In this document: positions 16,974-25,688 of the stretch, one piece after another | Numbering within the stretch: position 1 is the stretch's first letter | Layout of the letters: the number at the start of each line of letters is the position of its first letter | Notes under the pieces: model-generated | The model's database searches: none | Told to the model about the DNA's origin: nothing | Seen by the model: the letters and a program-made list of their open reading frames with translations, nothing else | Translations under genes and position numbers: made by a program | Source: Sphingomonadales bacterium | GTDB taxonomy: Bacteria > Pseudomonadota > Alphaproteobacteria > Sphingomonadales > Sphingomonadaceae | Assembly (NCBI GenBank): GCA_027483465.1 | Contig: JAIXUQ010000091.1 | Location: 1 to 42,331, forward strand | Direction of reading: 5' to 3' | DNA length: 42,331 nucleotides

Positions 16974-18773
16974 TCAGGCCGGGGGAATTTCGCCCAGCGA
17001 GGCCGGATCGGGGGCGTTCAGGTCCAGCGCGCTGCGGATGATATTGTCGGCGCCGGTCATCATGTCGCCGCTGATCACCTGCAGATCGAGCCGTTCCAGA
17101 TCGCGGCGGCGATATTCGGCCTCGATGGCGTCGATCAGGCTTTCCGGGGTCCCCAGCGTGGCCAGCACATCACGGCCGATCAGCACGGCGCTTTCCAGGG
17201 TTTCGCGGGTGACATGGTCCAACCCGGCCTGGCGCAGTGCGATGGCATGGGTGCGGTCATAGGCCCGGGCGATGATCGGCAGTTCGGGCCATTCGGCCTG
17301 GATCGGTTCCAGCACGGCCTTCGGGTCCCACTGGCCATCCTGGGCAAACACCAAGGCGGCGGCGCTCTTGATCCCGGCGGTGCGCAGGATGTCAAGGCGG
17401 GTGCCGTCGCCCCAGAACACCTGGTTGCCAAAGCGGGCGGTGACATCGATGAGTTCGGCATCCAGATCAATGGCGGTGAGCGCGACGCCGCGTGCCCTGA
17501 GCATTTGGCTGACCACCTGCCCCACCCGGCCGGCGCCCACCAGCACGACATGGCCGCCATGGCCTTCAGCGCCGGCGCTTTCCGGCCCGTCGCGGCTGCC
17601 GGCCACCTCGGGGCGTTCAAACAGCCGCATGCCAAAACGGAACACCAGCGGCGTGAGCGCCATCGAACAGGTCACCACCGCGCCGAACAACTGGGCGGCC
17701 GAATGGCTGATCAACAGGCCGCGTTCGGCCTCGCCAAACAGCACGAAGCCGAATTCGCCGCCCTGGGCCAGCAGCAGCCCCATTTCGCCGGCGCGCCGCC
17801 AATCGGTGCCAAAGCCGCGGGCCAGCGCCGCGATCATCGCGGTTTTCACTGCCATCACGCCGGCCACCAGCAAGGCGATCAGCCCCAGATTGTCGCGCAT
17901 CACCGTCAGATCAAGGCTCATGCCGATGGCGATGAAAAACAGGCCGAGCATCAGGCCGCGGAACGGTTCGATATCGGTTTCCAATGCGTGGCGATACGGC
18001 GATTCGGCCAGCATCACCCCGGCCACGAACGCGCCCAGCGCCATCGAAAGCCCCAGGCTGGCCATCAGCAGCGCGCTGCCGAGCACACTCAGCAGGGCGG
18101 CGGCGACAAAGGCTTCGCGGGCCCCCAGCGTGCCGATGATGCGGAACAGCCGCGGCAGCACCCAGCGGCCGATGGCCACCAGAAAGGCCAGCGCACCCAG
18201 AGTTTTGGCGGCCATCAGCCAACCCGGTTCGGGATTGGCCACCGGCGCGCGGGACAGGGCGCCCACCACGGTGAGCAGCGGGACAATGGCCAGATCCTGG
18301 AACAGCAGCATGGCAAAGCTGCGTTCCCCGAAAGCCGTGGCGGCCAGTTGGCGTTCGCCCAGCAACTGCATCACCAGCGCGGTGGAAGACAGGCCAAGCG
18401 GCAGGCCAACGACCAGCGCCGCCTGCCAGGTGAGGCCGGTGACCAGCAGCAACAGCCCGGTGAGCGCCAGCCCGCACAGGATCACCTGCGCCGCGCCCAG
18501 GCCGAAAATGTCGCGCCGCAGCGCCCACAGCCGCGACGGCTGCAATTCCAGCCCGATCACGAACAGCAGCAGCACCACGCCGAATTCGGCAAAATGCAGC
18601 GTCTGCTCGGCGTTGGCCACAAGGCCAAGCAGCGATGGCCCGATCAGGATGCCGGCCGCCAGATAGCCCAGCACCGCGCCCAGCCGGAAGCGCACGAACA
18701 GCGGCACCAGCAGCACGGCCGCCGCCAGATAGACGACCGCATCGCGCAGCAGATTGGGGGCGGCTTCGGCCAT
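16974..18773 (-). CDS. CPA2-family cation:proton antiporter with TrkA-N domain
   Basis: A 599-residue inner-membrane antiporter of the monovalent cation:proton antiporter-2 family (KefB/KefC-like). About twelve hydrophobic helices fill residues 1-385, including FAEFGVVLLLFVIGLELQPSRLW near residue 60. A cytoplasmic NAD(P)-binding TrkA-N domain starts near residue 405 with GHVVLVGAGRVGQVV, then IDLDAELIDV, and runs to about 525. The stop codon of the NifU-like gene directly abuts its ATG (TGAATG), so the two are cotranscribed. The usual ion is K+, regulated by electrophiles and glutathione in Kef proteins; no KefF/KefG partner is seen here. Confidence 0.92.
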   Translation of the reverse strand: MAEAAPNLLRDAVVYLAAAVLLVPLFVRFRLGAVLGYLAAGILIGPSLLGLVANAEQTLHFAEFGVVLLLFVIGLELQPSRLWALRRDIFGLGAAQVILCGLALTGLLLLVTGLTWQAALVVGLPLGLSSTALVMQLLGERQLAATAFGERSFAMLLFQDLAIVPLLTVVGALSRAPVANPEPGWLMAAKTLGALAFLVAIGRWVLPRLFRIIGTLGAREAFVAAALLSVLGSALLMASLGLSMALGAFVAGVMLAESPYRHALETDIEPFRGLMLGLFFIAIGMSLDLTVMRDNLGLIALLVAGVMAVKTAMIAALARGFGTDWRRAGEMGLLLAQGGEFGFVLFGEAERGLLISHSAAQLFGAVVTCSMALTPLVFRFGMRLFERPEVAGSRDGPESAGAEGHGGHVVLVGAGRVGQVVSQMLRARGVALTAIDLDAELIDVTARFGNQVFWGDGTRLDILRTAGIKSAAALVFAQDGQWDPKAVLEPIQAEWPELPIIARAYDRTHAIALRQAGLDHVTRETLESAVLIGRDVLATLGTPESLIDAIEAEYRRRDLERLDLQVISGDMMTGADNIIRSALDLNAPDPASLGEIPPA

Positions 18774-19190
18774 TCAGCCAGCCTGGGCCAGCGCCGCCAT
18801 CAGCGCATCCAGTGGCAGCAGGATGGAGGGATGGCGGGCGCGGTGGGGGCGGGCGGGGGCAAAAATCTCCCAGCCCGGCGGCGCGGCATCGGCCCGGCTG
18901 GCGAGAAAATCGGCCAACGCGGCGCGGGTGGCGGAGAGGCTGGCGGCATCGGCGCCGATGGCCTGCCCGGCCGCCAGCGCGGCGGCCGCCTGGCCCAGCG
19001 TGCAGGCCCGGCTGGCATCAAGCGCGGCGGCGGCCACCCGGCCATCGGCAGCCACGACATCGGCGATCACCTTGCTGCCGCACACCGGCGAGACCCGGGT
19101 GGCGCTGGCGGTGGGGGCGGGCAGGCGATGCGCGCCCTCCCCGGCCAGCTTCAGGCGCAGGATCGCGGCAGAGTAGAGCGGTTCGGCCAT
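18774..19190 (-). CDS. NifU/IscU-like iron-sulfur cluster assembly scaffold family protein
   Basis: A 138-residue cytoplasmic protein related to the U-type Fe-S scaffolds. Two of the three classical cysteines are visible: C37 in SPVCGSKV and C63 in RACTLGQ; no third Cys follows, so it belongs to the divergent alphaproteobacterial branch or is not a full scaffold. The C-terminal block WEIFAPARPHRARHPSILLPLDAL is typical of that branch. A strong AAAGGGGG ribosome-binding site precedes ATG 19190. It directly abuts the CPA2 antiporter gene, a pairing I recognize from other sphingomonads. Confidence 0.75.
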   Translation of the reverse strand: MAEPLYSAAILRLKLAGEGAHRLPAPTASATRVSPVCGSKVIADVVAADGRVAAAALDASRACTLGQAAAALAAGQAIGADAASLSATRAALADFLASRADAAPPGWEIFAPARPHRARHPSILLPLDALMAALAQAG

Positions 19191-19251
19191 ACGCCCCCTT
19201 TAACCACTGCCGGGCCGATCGGGATAGCGGCGAAAGTGCAGCGGGGCGGTT

Positions 19252-20604
19252 CTATGCCCGCCGCCACGTGGTACCGGCCGGCCCATCTTCCAGCATGATG
19301 CCTTCGGCGGCCAGCAGATCGCGAATCCGATCCGATTCGGCCCAGTTGCGCGCCTTGCGCGCCGCCGTGCGTTCGGCGACCAGCGCATCAAAACGCGCCG
19401 CATCGGGATCGCTGCCGCTGCCCCGCACATCGGCGGCGGTGCGGCTGCGTTCCGGCCCCAGCGAGGGCAGGCCCAGAAAGGCCAATGCACCAAGCAGTGC
19501 CTCGCGGTCATGCTCGATCCCGGCGATGGCGGCCAGCGCCGCCGGCGTGTTGAGATCATCCGACAGCGCCTCGACCACGGCCGGCGGCGGCGGCGGGCGC
19601 ACGCCCCTGGGCACATCGCCCAGCTTGCGCAGCCATTTGTCCAGCCGGCCGCGCATCTGGCCCAGCAAGGCCTCGTCCCAGGTCAGCGGCTGGCGATACT
19701 GGGCGCTGATCAGACCCAGGCGCAGCTCATCGCCGCTCCAGCCGGCCTCCAGCAGTTCGCCCACGCTCAGCACATTGCCAAGCGACTTCGACATCTTCTC
19801 CCCGCCGCCGAAATTCAGGAAGCCGTTGTGCATCCAGATATTGGCCAGCGGCGCGCCATCATGGGCGCAGGCGCTCTGGGCGCATTCATTCTCGTGGTGC
19901 GGGAAGGTCAGATCGATGCCGCCGCCGTGAATGTCGATGGTTTGCCCCAGGCTTTCGGCGATCATCGCGGAGCATTCGATATGCCAGCCCGGCCGGCCGC
20001 GGCCCCAGGGGCTCGGCCAGCCGGCCTGATCCCGGGCCGAGGGCTTCCACAGCACGAAATCGGCCGGATTCTTCTTGTAGGGGGCGACCTCCACCCGGGC
20101 GCCGGCGATCATCTCGTCCAGCGGCCGGCGCGAAAGCTGGCCATAATCGCCATGGCTGGCCACATCGAACAGCACATGGCCCTCAGCCGCATAGGCATGG
20201 CCCTTGGCCACCAGCACGCCGATCATCTCGATCATCGCCGGGATGCTGGTTGTGGCATGGGGGTGAAGATCGGGCCGCTCCACGCCCAGGGCCGCGGCAT
20301 CTTCCAGATAGAGCGCCTCATAGCGCTGGGTGATCACCTCGATGTCCACGCCCTCGGCACGGGCCTTGTCCATGATCTTGTCGTCAATGTCGGTGATGTT
20401 GCGGGCATAGACCAGCTTGTCCGGGCCATAGACATGGCGCAGCAGCCGTTGCAGCACATCAAACACCACCGCCGGCCGGAAATTGCCGATATGGGCGCGG
20501 CCATACACGGTGGGGCCGCAGACATACATCGTCAGCCGATCGGGATTGATCGGTTGCAGCACCTGCTTGGCGCGCGTGGCGGTGTTGTACAGCCGGATCG
20601 TCAT
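19252..20604 (-). CDS. cysS: cysteine--tRNA ligase
   Basis: Class I aminoacyl-tRNA synthetase charging tRNA-Cys; 450 residues, near the usual 460. The HIGH-type motif is HIGN at 38-41, KMSKS is at 270-274, and zinc ligands include C29 (YVCGPTVY), the Cys of HIECSAMI and HHENECAQS. The C-terminal part carries the DALR-type helical domain and a tail ending in GTTWRRA. ATG 20604 overlaps the stop of cvpA (ATGA). A tRNA-Cys gene is present at the window start but is not linked. Confidence 0.97.
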   Translation of the reverse strand: MTIRLYNTATRAKQVLQPINPDRLTMYVCGPTVYGRAHIGNFRPAVVFDVLQRLLRHVYGPDKLVYARNITDIDDKIMDKARAEGVDIEVITQRYEALYLEDAAALGVERPDLHPHATTSIPAMIEMIGVLVAKGHAYAAEGHVLFDVASHGDYGQLSRRPLDEMIAGARVEVAPYKKNPADFVLWKPSARDQAGWPSPWGRGRPGWHIECSAMIAESLGQTIDIHGGGIDLTFPHHENECAQSACAHDGAPLANIWMHNGFLNFGGGEKMSKSLGNVLSVGELLEAGWSGDELRLGLISAQYRQPLTWDEALLGQMRGRLDKWLRKLGDVPRGVRPPPPPAVVEALSDDLNTPAALAAIAGIEHDREALLGALAFLGLPSLGPERSRTAADVRGSGSDPDAARFDALVAERTAARKARNWAESDRIRDLLAAEGIMLEDGPAGTTWRRA

Positions 20605-21275
20605 ATCGGGGTGGAAGGCGACTTTTTTTCCGCGTCGTCAAGCAATCTGTCGAGCGCGCTGCGGTCCTTGCGCTGGTAGCCCGCATCATCGGCTGGCGCC
20701 CCCTCGCCGCCAAAACCGGGCAGGCCGGCATGCGGATCATCATCAGGCGTGATCAGCGGCTGCTGCTGTTTCCACGCTTCCCCCACCCAGCCGACCATGG
20801 CGCTGGCCACCAGCGCCAACGTGGGCGTGGTGCGTGCCCGTGCCAGCCATTCCGGGCGGCCGCCATCGCCCGGCACGATGCGCAGCGCCAGCGTGATCAG
20901 CAGGAACAGCAGACTGGCGCCGAGCACACCCTTCAACAGGCCGAAGCCGAGCCCCAGAACGCGATCCAGCGCGCCGATGGCGCTGCCGCGGGCCGAGCCC
21001 GACAGCGCGCTGCCGATCAGCCGCACGCCCAGCATCACGAGCAGGAACGGCGCCAGCACCGCCAGCACCGCGCCCAGCATATCGCTGCCGGTGGCGCTGG
21101 CGAAGATGGCCTTGGCCGGCGTGTGCAGCAGGCGCACCGCAGCAAAACCGGCCAGCCAACCAACCAGGCTGGCCACTTCGGCGATGAAACCGCGCATCAG
21201 GCCAAAGCCCGCCGCCGTGCCGACGATCAGGACAACAAGCCAGTCAAAGCCGGCCAGGGAGGAGATCAGGTCCAT
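20601..21275 (-). CDS. CvpA family inner-membrane protein
   Basis: A 224-residue integral membrane protein of the CvpA family, named for colicin V production in E. coli but of unclear biochemical role. Four hydrophobic helices cover residues about 10-130 (LVVLIVGTAAGFGLMRGFI, then VASLVGWLAGFAAVRLL and two more), followed by a cytoplasmic charged tail (about 160-224). The family-typical start MDLISSLAGFDWLV is kept. It follows radA by 37 bp and overlaps cysS by 4 bp, so the three are probably one transcript. Confidence 0.88.
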   Translation of the reverse strand: MDLISSLAGFDWLVVLIVGTAAGFGLMRGFIAEVASLVGWLAGFAAVRLLHTPAKAIFASATGSDMLGAVLAVLAPFLLVMLGVRLIGSALSGSARGSAIGALDRVLGLGFGLLKGVLGASLLFLLITLALRIVPGDGGRPEWLARARTTPTLALVASAMVGWVGEAWKQQQPLITPDDDPHAGLPGFGGEGAPADDAGYQRKDRSALDRLLDDAEKKSPSTPI

Positions 21276-21312
21276 GGCCTGCGCCTAACCCGGCATTGCT
21301 GTGTTGCCAACC

Positions 21313-22692
21313 TCAATCAGGCCGGCCCAGCGTGTCGACCAGCTGGTTGAGGGTGCGAAACATCGCCACCTGCATGGGCCCGCCGCCGCCGGTGCCATCA
21401 GGCACCCAGGCGCGGCCAAAGCCCAGCTTGGCCGCTTCCTTCAGGCGCAGGGCGGCCAGCCCCGCCCCGCGCAACTCGCCCGACAAGGCCACCTCGCCAA
21501 AGGCAACGCCATCGGCCGGCAGCGGCCGATCGGTGAGGGCGGAGACCAGCGCACAGGCCACGGCCAAATCGGCGGCCGGATCGGCAATGCGCAGGCCGCC
21601 AGCGACGTTCAGATAGACTTCATGGCCGCCAAAGCCGAGGCCGCAGCGCGCCTCCAGCACGGCCAGCAGCATCGCCAGCCGCCCACTGTCCCACCCCACC
21701 ACGGCCCGGCGCGGGGTGGCGCCCGATGGCACCCGCACCACCAGCGCCTGGATTTCGCACAGCACCGGCCGCGTGCCTTCCAGCGCCGGGAACACCACCG
21801 CGCCGGTCACGCTGGCGCCGTCCTGCCGGTTGGTCAGGAACAGGCTCGACGGGTTGGGCACCTCCTCCAGCCCGTCGGCGCCCATGGCAAACACGCCAAT
21901 CTCGTCGGTGCCGCCAAAGCGGTTCTTCACCGCGCGCAGGATGCGATACTGATGGCTGCGCTCGCCTTCAAAATAGAGCACCGTATCGACCATATGTTCC
22001 AGCACGCGCGGCCCGGCCAGTTGGCCATCCTTGGTCACATGCCCGACGATCACCAGCGCACAGCCCGACAATTTGGCAAAGCGGATCAGCTCCTGTGCTG
22101 ACGCCCTGACCTGGCTGACCGTGCCGGGCGCGCCCTCCAGCGTGTCGCTGTGCATGGTCTGGATCGAATCGATCACCAGCAGCGCCGGACCGGTCGGCTG
22201 GCTGCCCAGCGTCGTCAGGATGTCGCGCACATTGGTCTCGGCGGCCAGCGCCACATCGGCCTTGGCCAACCCCAGCCGGCGGGCGCGCAGCCGCACCTGG
22301 TCAGCCGCCTCCTCGCCCGACACATAGGCCACGGCCTTGCCGCCACGCGCCATGCGCCCGGCCGCCTGCAGCAGCAGGGTGGACTTGCCGATGCCGGGAT
22401 CGCCGCCGATCAGCGTGACACTGCCCGGCACCAGCCCGCCGCCCAGCGCCCGGTCAAGCTCGGCAATGCCGGTGGACAGCCGCGGCGGCAGCGCCACATC
22501 ATCGGCCAGGCTTTCCATGGCGATGCGGCGGCCGCCCGTTTGCAGCGACTGCTTGGCGGCAAAGGGGGTGAACACCGGGGCGGCCTCTTCGGCCAGCGTG
22601 TTCCACTCCTTGCATTCGGCGCACTGGCCGGCCCAGCGTGCCGCCACCGCGCCACAGGCCTGGCACACATAGCGGGTCTTGCCTTTCGCCAT
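21313..22692 (-). CDS. radA: DNA repair protein RadA
   Basis: A 459-residue cytoplasmic RecA-like helicase that promotes branch migration during recombination. In order: C4 zinc finger (C10, C13, C24, C27), Walker A GGDPGIGKST (97-105), the RadA-specific KNRFG (256-260), and a C-terminal Lon-protease-like domain ending at TLGRPD. Two ATGs are adjacent; 22692 is preferred because GGAAGG lies at proper spacing and the N-terminus MAKGKTRYVCQACG matches the family (22695 adds one Met). A TTGCAA / TAGTGT promoter pair lies upstream. Confidence 0.96.
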   Translation of the reverse strand: MAKGKTRYVCQACGAVAARWAGQCAECKEWNTLAEEAAPVFTPFAAKQSLQTGGRRIAMESLADDVALPPRLSTGIAELDRALGGGLVPGSVTLIGGDPGIGKSTLLLQAAGRMARGGKAVAYVSGEEAADQVRLRARRLGLAKADVALAAETNVRDILTTLGSQPTGPALLVIDSIQTMHSDTLEGAPGTVSQVRASAQELIRFAKLSGCALVIVGHVTKDGQLAGPRVLEHMVDTVLYFEGERSHQYRILRAVKNRFGGTDEIGVFAMGADGLEEVPNPSSLFLTNRQDGASVTGAVVFPALEGTRPVLCEIQALVVRVPSGATPRRAVVGWDSGRLAMLLAVLEARCGLGFGGHEVYLNVAGGLRIADPAADLAVACALVSALTDRPLPADGVAFGEVALSGELRGAGLAALRLKEAAKLGFGRAWVPDGTGGGGPMQVAMFRTLNQLVDTLGRPD

Positions 22693-22719
22693 CATCGCCT
22701 TCCGCAGAACATTGCTGGA

Positions 22720-22748
22720 ACACTAGGCCGGCCAGCCGGCTCTTGCAA
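22720..22748 (-). promoter_or_regulatory. putative promoter of radA operon
   Basis: On the minus strand TTGCAA (22748-22743) and TAGTGT (22725-22720) are exactly 17 bp apart, about 28 nt upstream of the radA start, leaving room for GGAAGG. TTGCAA is its own reverse complement, so the same hexamer could serve a divergent promoter toward the peptidase gene. Inferred from sequence. Confidence 0.5.
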
Positions 22749-22777
22749 GCACGCGGCCCGGCGTGCCACATGCCGTC

Positions 22778-24016
22778 ATGCACCGCATCTTCCTGATCGC
22801 CGCCGCCTTCGTGGCCGGCCCCGCCCTCGCCCAGGCCCCCAATCTGAAGGCTGCCCACGCGAAGATCGCCGCCGATTATGACACGACCATCGCCGAGGTG
22901 ATCGAACTGACCGAAATCCCGGCGCCGCCGTTCCGCGAGACCGCCCGGGCCCAGCGCATGGCCGAAAAATTCAAGGCGGTCGGTCTGGCCGATGTGCATA
23001 TCGATGCCATCGGCAACGTGATCGGCACGCGGCCGGGCAAGGACCGCGCCGCCAAGGCGCTGATGGTCGCCGCCCATCTCGACACGGTGTTTCCGCCCGA
23101 TGTGGCCATCAAGGTGCGCCGCGAGGGGGACACGCTGCACGCGCCGGGCATTGGGGACACCACGGTCACGCTCGCCGCGCTGCTGGCCTTCAACCGGGCG
23201 CTCACCGCCGGCAACATCACCCCGGCGCGGGACATCATCTTTGTCGCCAATGTCGGCGAGGAAGGCCAGGGCGACCTGCGCGGGGTGCGCCACCTGTTTT
23301 CGGCCAGCCCGCTCAAGGCGCGCATCGGCGATTTCATCAGCTTTGATGGCAGCAATGTCGCCCGCATCGTCAATGGCGCGGTCGGCTCGCGCCGCTATAG
23401 GGTGGCGTTCAAGGGGCCGGGCGGCCACAGCTATGGCGCATTCGGCATCGTCAACCCGATGGCGGCGATGGCGGGCGCGGTGCAGGGGCTGTACCGGATC
23501 GTGCCGCCCACCGATGTGAAGACCACCTTTGCCGCCTCGACCATCGCCGGCGGCACCTCGGTCAACTCCATCCCCAATCTGATCCTGGCGGAGTTCGACA
23601 TGCGTTCGGCCTCCACCGCCAATCTCAAGGCGCTGGAAACGCAATTCCTCAAGATCATCGAGGATGCGGTGGCCGCCGAGAATGCGGCGCGCGATACCCG
23701 CTATGGCAAGATCAGCGCGGTGCCCGAACTGATCGGGGACCGGCCGGCCGGCACCACCCCGTCCAGCGATCCGCTGGTGCAGACAGCGGCCCGCATCCTC
23801 ACCGCCGGCGGCTATGATGCCGAGCAGATGCCGAGTTCAACCGACAGCAACATCCCGATCAGCCTGGGCATCCCCGCCATCACGCTGGGCGCCGGCGGCG
23901 GCGGTTTCCGCGCCCATGCGCTGGATGAATATGTCAATGTCGAGCGGACAAGCTTCGTGAAGGGCATCACCACCGCGTTCGACATCGTGGTGGCCGCTGC
24001 CGCGATCAAGCGCTGA
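22778..24016 (+). CDS. exported M20 family metallopeptidase
   Basis: A 412-residue zinc peptidase of the M20 family (carboxypeptidase/aminoacylase type). An N-terminal signal peptide is clear (MHRIFLIAAAFVAGPALAQA, cleavage near residue 20), so it acts in the periplasm. Metal-site motifs are AAHLDTVF (His and Asp), GIGDTTVTLAA (bridging Asp), NVGEEGQGD (catalytic Glu pair) and FRAHALDE near the C-terminus; the lid/dimerization domain lies between (GGHSYGAFG). ATG 22778 is chosen over an in-frame GTG at 22763 because it begins the signal peptide. It is divergent from radA and convergent with the DSD1 gene (10 bp gap). Confidence 0.88.
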   Translation: MHRIFLIAAAFVAGPALAQAPNLKAAHAKIAADYDTTIAEVIELTEIPAPPFRETARAQRMAEKFKAVGLADVHIDAIGNVIGTRPGKDRAAKALMVAAHLDTVFPPDVAIKVRREGDTLHAPGIGDTTVTLAALLAFNRALTAGNITPARDIIFVANVGEEGQGDLRGVRHLFSASPLKARIGDFISFDGSNVARIVNGAVGSRRYRVAFKGPGGHSYGAFGIVNPMAAMAGAVQGLYRIVPPTDVKTTFAASTIAGGTSVNSIPNLILAEFDMRSASTANLKALETQFLKIIEDAVAAENAARDTRYGKISAVPELIGDRPAGTTPSSDPLVQTAARILTAGGYDAEQMPSSTDSNIPISLGIPAITLGAGGGGFRAHALDEYVNVERTSFVKGITTAFDIVVAAAAIKR

Positions 24017-24026
24017 ACCCGGCCGG

Positions 24027-25184
24027 TCACCAACCGCTGATGCGCGGCCAGTGGCCAATGATGCCGTTTTCATCCACCACCACATAATGGCCGTGCTGGG
24101 CGGCGGTGGCGCAGGCGTGGTTGGGCAGGATGCGCAACTGGGTGCCGACGGGAAAATGCGCCGGCGCCAGGCCTGCGCCGGGGGTGCGGTAGCCCACGAT
24201 GCCATGTTCCTGGTTGCATTCCCGCACGATCACATCGGCCAGCACATGGCCCTGCGCATCGCAGACCAGGCCATAGCCCTGATCCACCGCCTGGCTGGCG
24301 GTGCCGCGATCGCGTGACAGGGCCATCCAGCCGGCATCGGTGATCAGCAGGCCCTTTTCGGCCTGATGGCCGATCACCGTGGCCAGCACGCTGATGGCAA
24401 TCTGCTGGGGTTCCGCCACGCCCAGCCCAGCCATCACCAGATCGAAGAAACTATACACACCGGCCCGCACCTCGGTCACGCCGGCCAGATCAACCGGGGT
24501 CAGGGCGGTTGGGGTCGAACCGATCGAGACGATCTCGCACGCCAGCCCCGCCGCGCGGATGCGGGCCGCGGCTTCCACGATCCGCGTGGCCTCGTTGCGG
24601 GCCGCCGCCGTCCGGTCCGCCAGGCTGGCGCTGCCATAGGAGCCGCCGGCATGGGTCATGACGCCGGCCAGTTGCAACCCCGGCTCGGTGGCGATGAAGC
24701 GGGCCAATGGCACCAGTTCATCGGCATCGGGCCGGATGCCGGCGCGATGGCCGTCAACATCAATCTCGATCACCAGCGGCAGCACCACCTGCTCGGCGCG
24801 GGCGGCGGCTGCCACTGCACCGGCCTGGCCGGGATCATCCACCACCAGCATCAGCCGCGCCCCTGCCCGCAGCAGCCTGGCGGCGCGGGCGATCTTGGCA
24901 GGCGCGATGCCCACGGCATACAGGATGTCGGTGGCGCCATGGGCAAAGAAATGCTCGGCCTCCGCCAGGGTGGAGACGGTGATGCCGCGTGTGCCGCCAG
25001 CGGCCACAATCTCCTGCCACACCGCCACCGATTTGTGCGTCTTGACATGGGGGCGCAGCATCACCCCCCGGCTGCCCACCGCCGCGGCCATCTGCCGGGC
25101 ATTGCGGCGCAATTTTTCCCGGTCCAGCACCAGCGCCGGGGTCTCCACCGCGGCCAGAGCGTTGGCGACAGCCTCCGTGCTCAT
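24027..25184 (-). CDS. DSD1 family PLP-dependent D-amino acid lyase/deaminase
   Basis: A 385-residue PLP enzyme with an alanine racemase-like barrel, of the D-threonine aldolase / D-serine dehydratase (DSD1) family. The PLP lysine is K48 in RPHVKTHKS. The C-terminal zinc site of the family is represented by H356 and C358 in PNHACATA. Substrates of relatives are D-serine, D-threonine or 3-hydroxy-D-aspartate. Its ATG overlaps the stop of a RidA gene (ATGA), which fits a dehydratase that releases 2-aminoacrylate, the enamine RidA hydrolyses. The exact substrate is open. Confidence 0.87.
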   Translation of the reverse strand: MSTEAVANALAAVETPALVLDREKLRRNARQMAAAVGSRGVMLRPHVKTHKSVAVWQEIVAAGGTRGITVSTLAEAEHFFAHGATDILYAVGIAPAKIARAARLLRAGARLMLVVDDPGQAGAVAAAARAEQVVLPLVIEIDVDGHRAGIRPDADELVPLARFIATEPGLQLAGVMTHAGGSYGSASLADRTAAARNEATRIVEAAARIRAAGLACEIVSIGSTPTALTPVDLAGVTEVRAGVYSFFDLVMAGLGVAEPQQIAISVLATVIGHQAEKGLLITDAGWMALSRDRGTASQAVDQGYGLVCDAQGHVLADVIVRECNQEHGIVGYRTPGAGLAPAHFPVGTQLRILPNHACATAAQHGHYVVVDENGIIGHWPRISGW

Positions 25185-25555
25185 GCCAGGGCGATCCCGT
25201 CGATCTCGATCAGGAAACCGTGGTGCAGCTGGGGCACCGGGATCACGGCGCGGGCCGGGCGGCAGGCGCCCATGTGCCCGGCATAGATCTGGTCAAACGC
25301 CGGCCAATGGGCGATGTCGACGATATAGACATTCACCTTGAGCAGCTTTTCCGGCCCGGAACCGGCGGCAGCCAGCGCAGCCAGAAGATTGGCGATGGCA
25401 CGATGCGCCTGATCGGCGAAGCCCGCCTCGTTCAGCCGGCGGCCCTGCGGATCAATCGGCAACTGGCCTGAAACAAACACCAGCCCGGCCCCGGTGGTGG
25501 CGTGGGCATAATGGCCGCCCGGCGGGGCAAGCGCGGGCACGTCGATCTGCGCCAT
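25181..25555 (-). CDS. RidA family enamine/imine deaminase
   Basis: A 124-residue YjgF/YER057c/UK114-family protein. RidA members hydrolyse reactive enamines and imines such as 2-aminoacrylate to keto acids and ammonia. The signature region is ARAVIPVPQL with the catalytic arginine at 102 and the acidic residue E117 in FLIEIDGIA. ATG 25555 gives the standard N-terminus; a longer in-frame start at 25600 adds 15 unconserved residues. It is first of a two-gene operon with the DSD1 enzyme and is divergent from the patatin-like gene. Confidence 0.9.
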   Translation of the reverse strand: MAQIDVPALAPPGGHYAHATTGAGLVFVSGQLPIDPQGRRLNEAGFADQAHRAIANLLAALAAAGSGPEKLLKVNVYIVDIAHWPAFDQIYAGHMGACRPARAVIPVPQLHHGFLIEIDGIALA

Positions 25556-25639
25556 CCTCTCAACCTCCCTGCCGCGCCCGCCTTGGAGCCGGCCCGTCAT
25601 AGCCAGAGGCCGGCGCGGGCGTCCAGCCCGGCTTGCCTC

Positions 25640-25667
25640 TTGTGGTGCGGAGCCGCGCCATTACAGT
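25640..25667 (+). promoter_or_regulatory. possible promoter of the patatin-like gene
   Basis: TTGTGG (25640-25645) and TACAGT (25662-25667) with a 16-bp spacer. The predicted start near 25674 lies upstream of the GTG at 25689 and would exclude the in-frame GTG at 25668. Low confidence. Confidence 0.25.
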
Positions 25668-25688
25668 GTGGCAAGAGAGGACGCCGCC

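Noticed and set aside
17214-19298. 694-codon open frame antisense to the CPA2 antiporter and scaffold genes
   Set aside because: Low-complexity Gln/His/Gly product with no domain; shadow of real genes.
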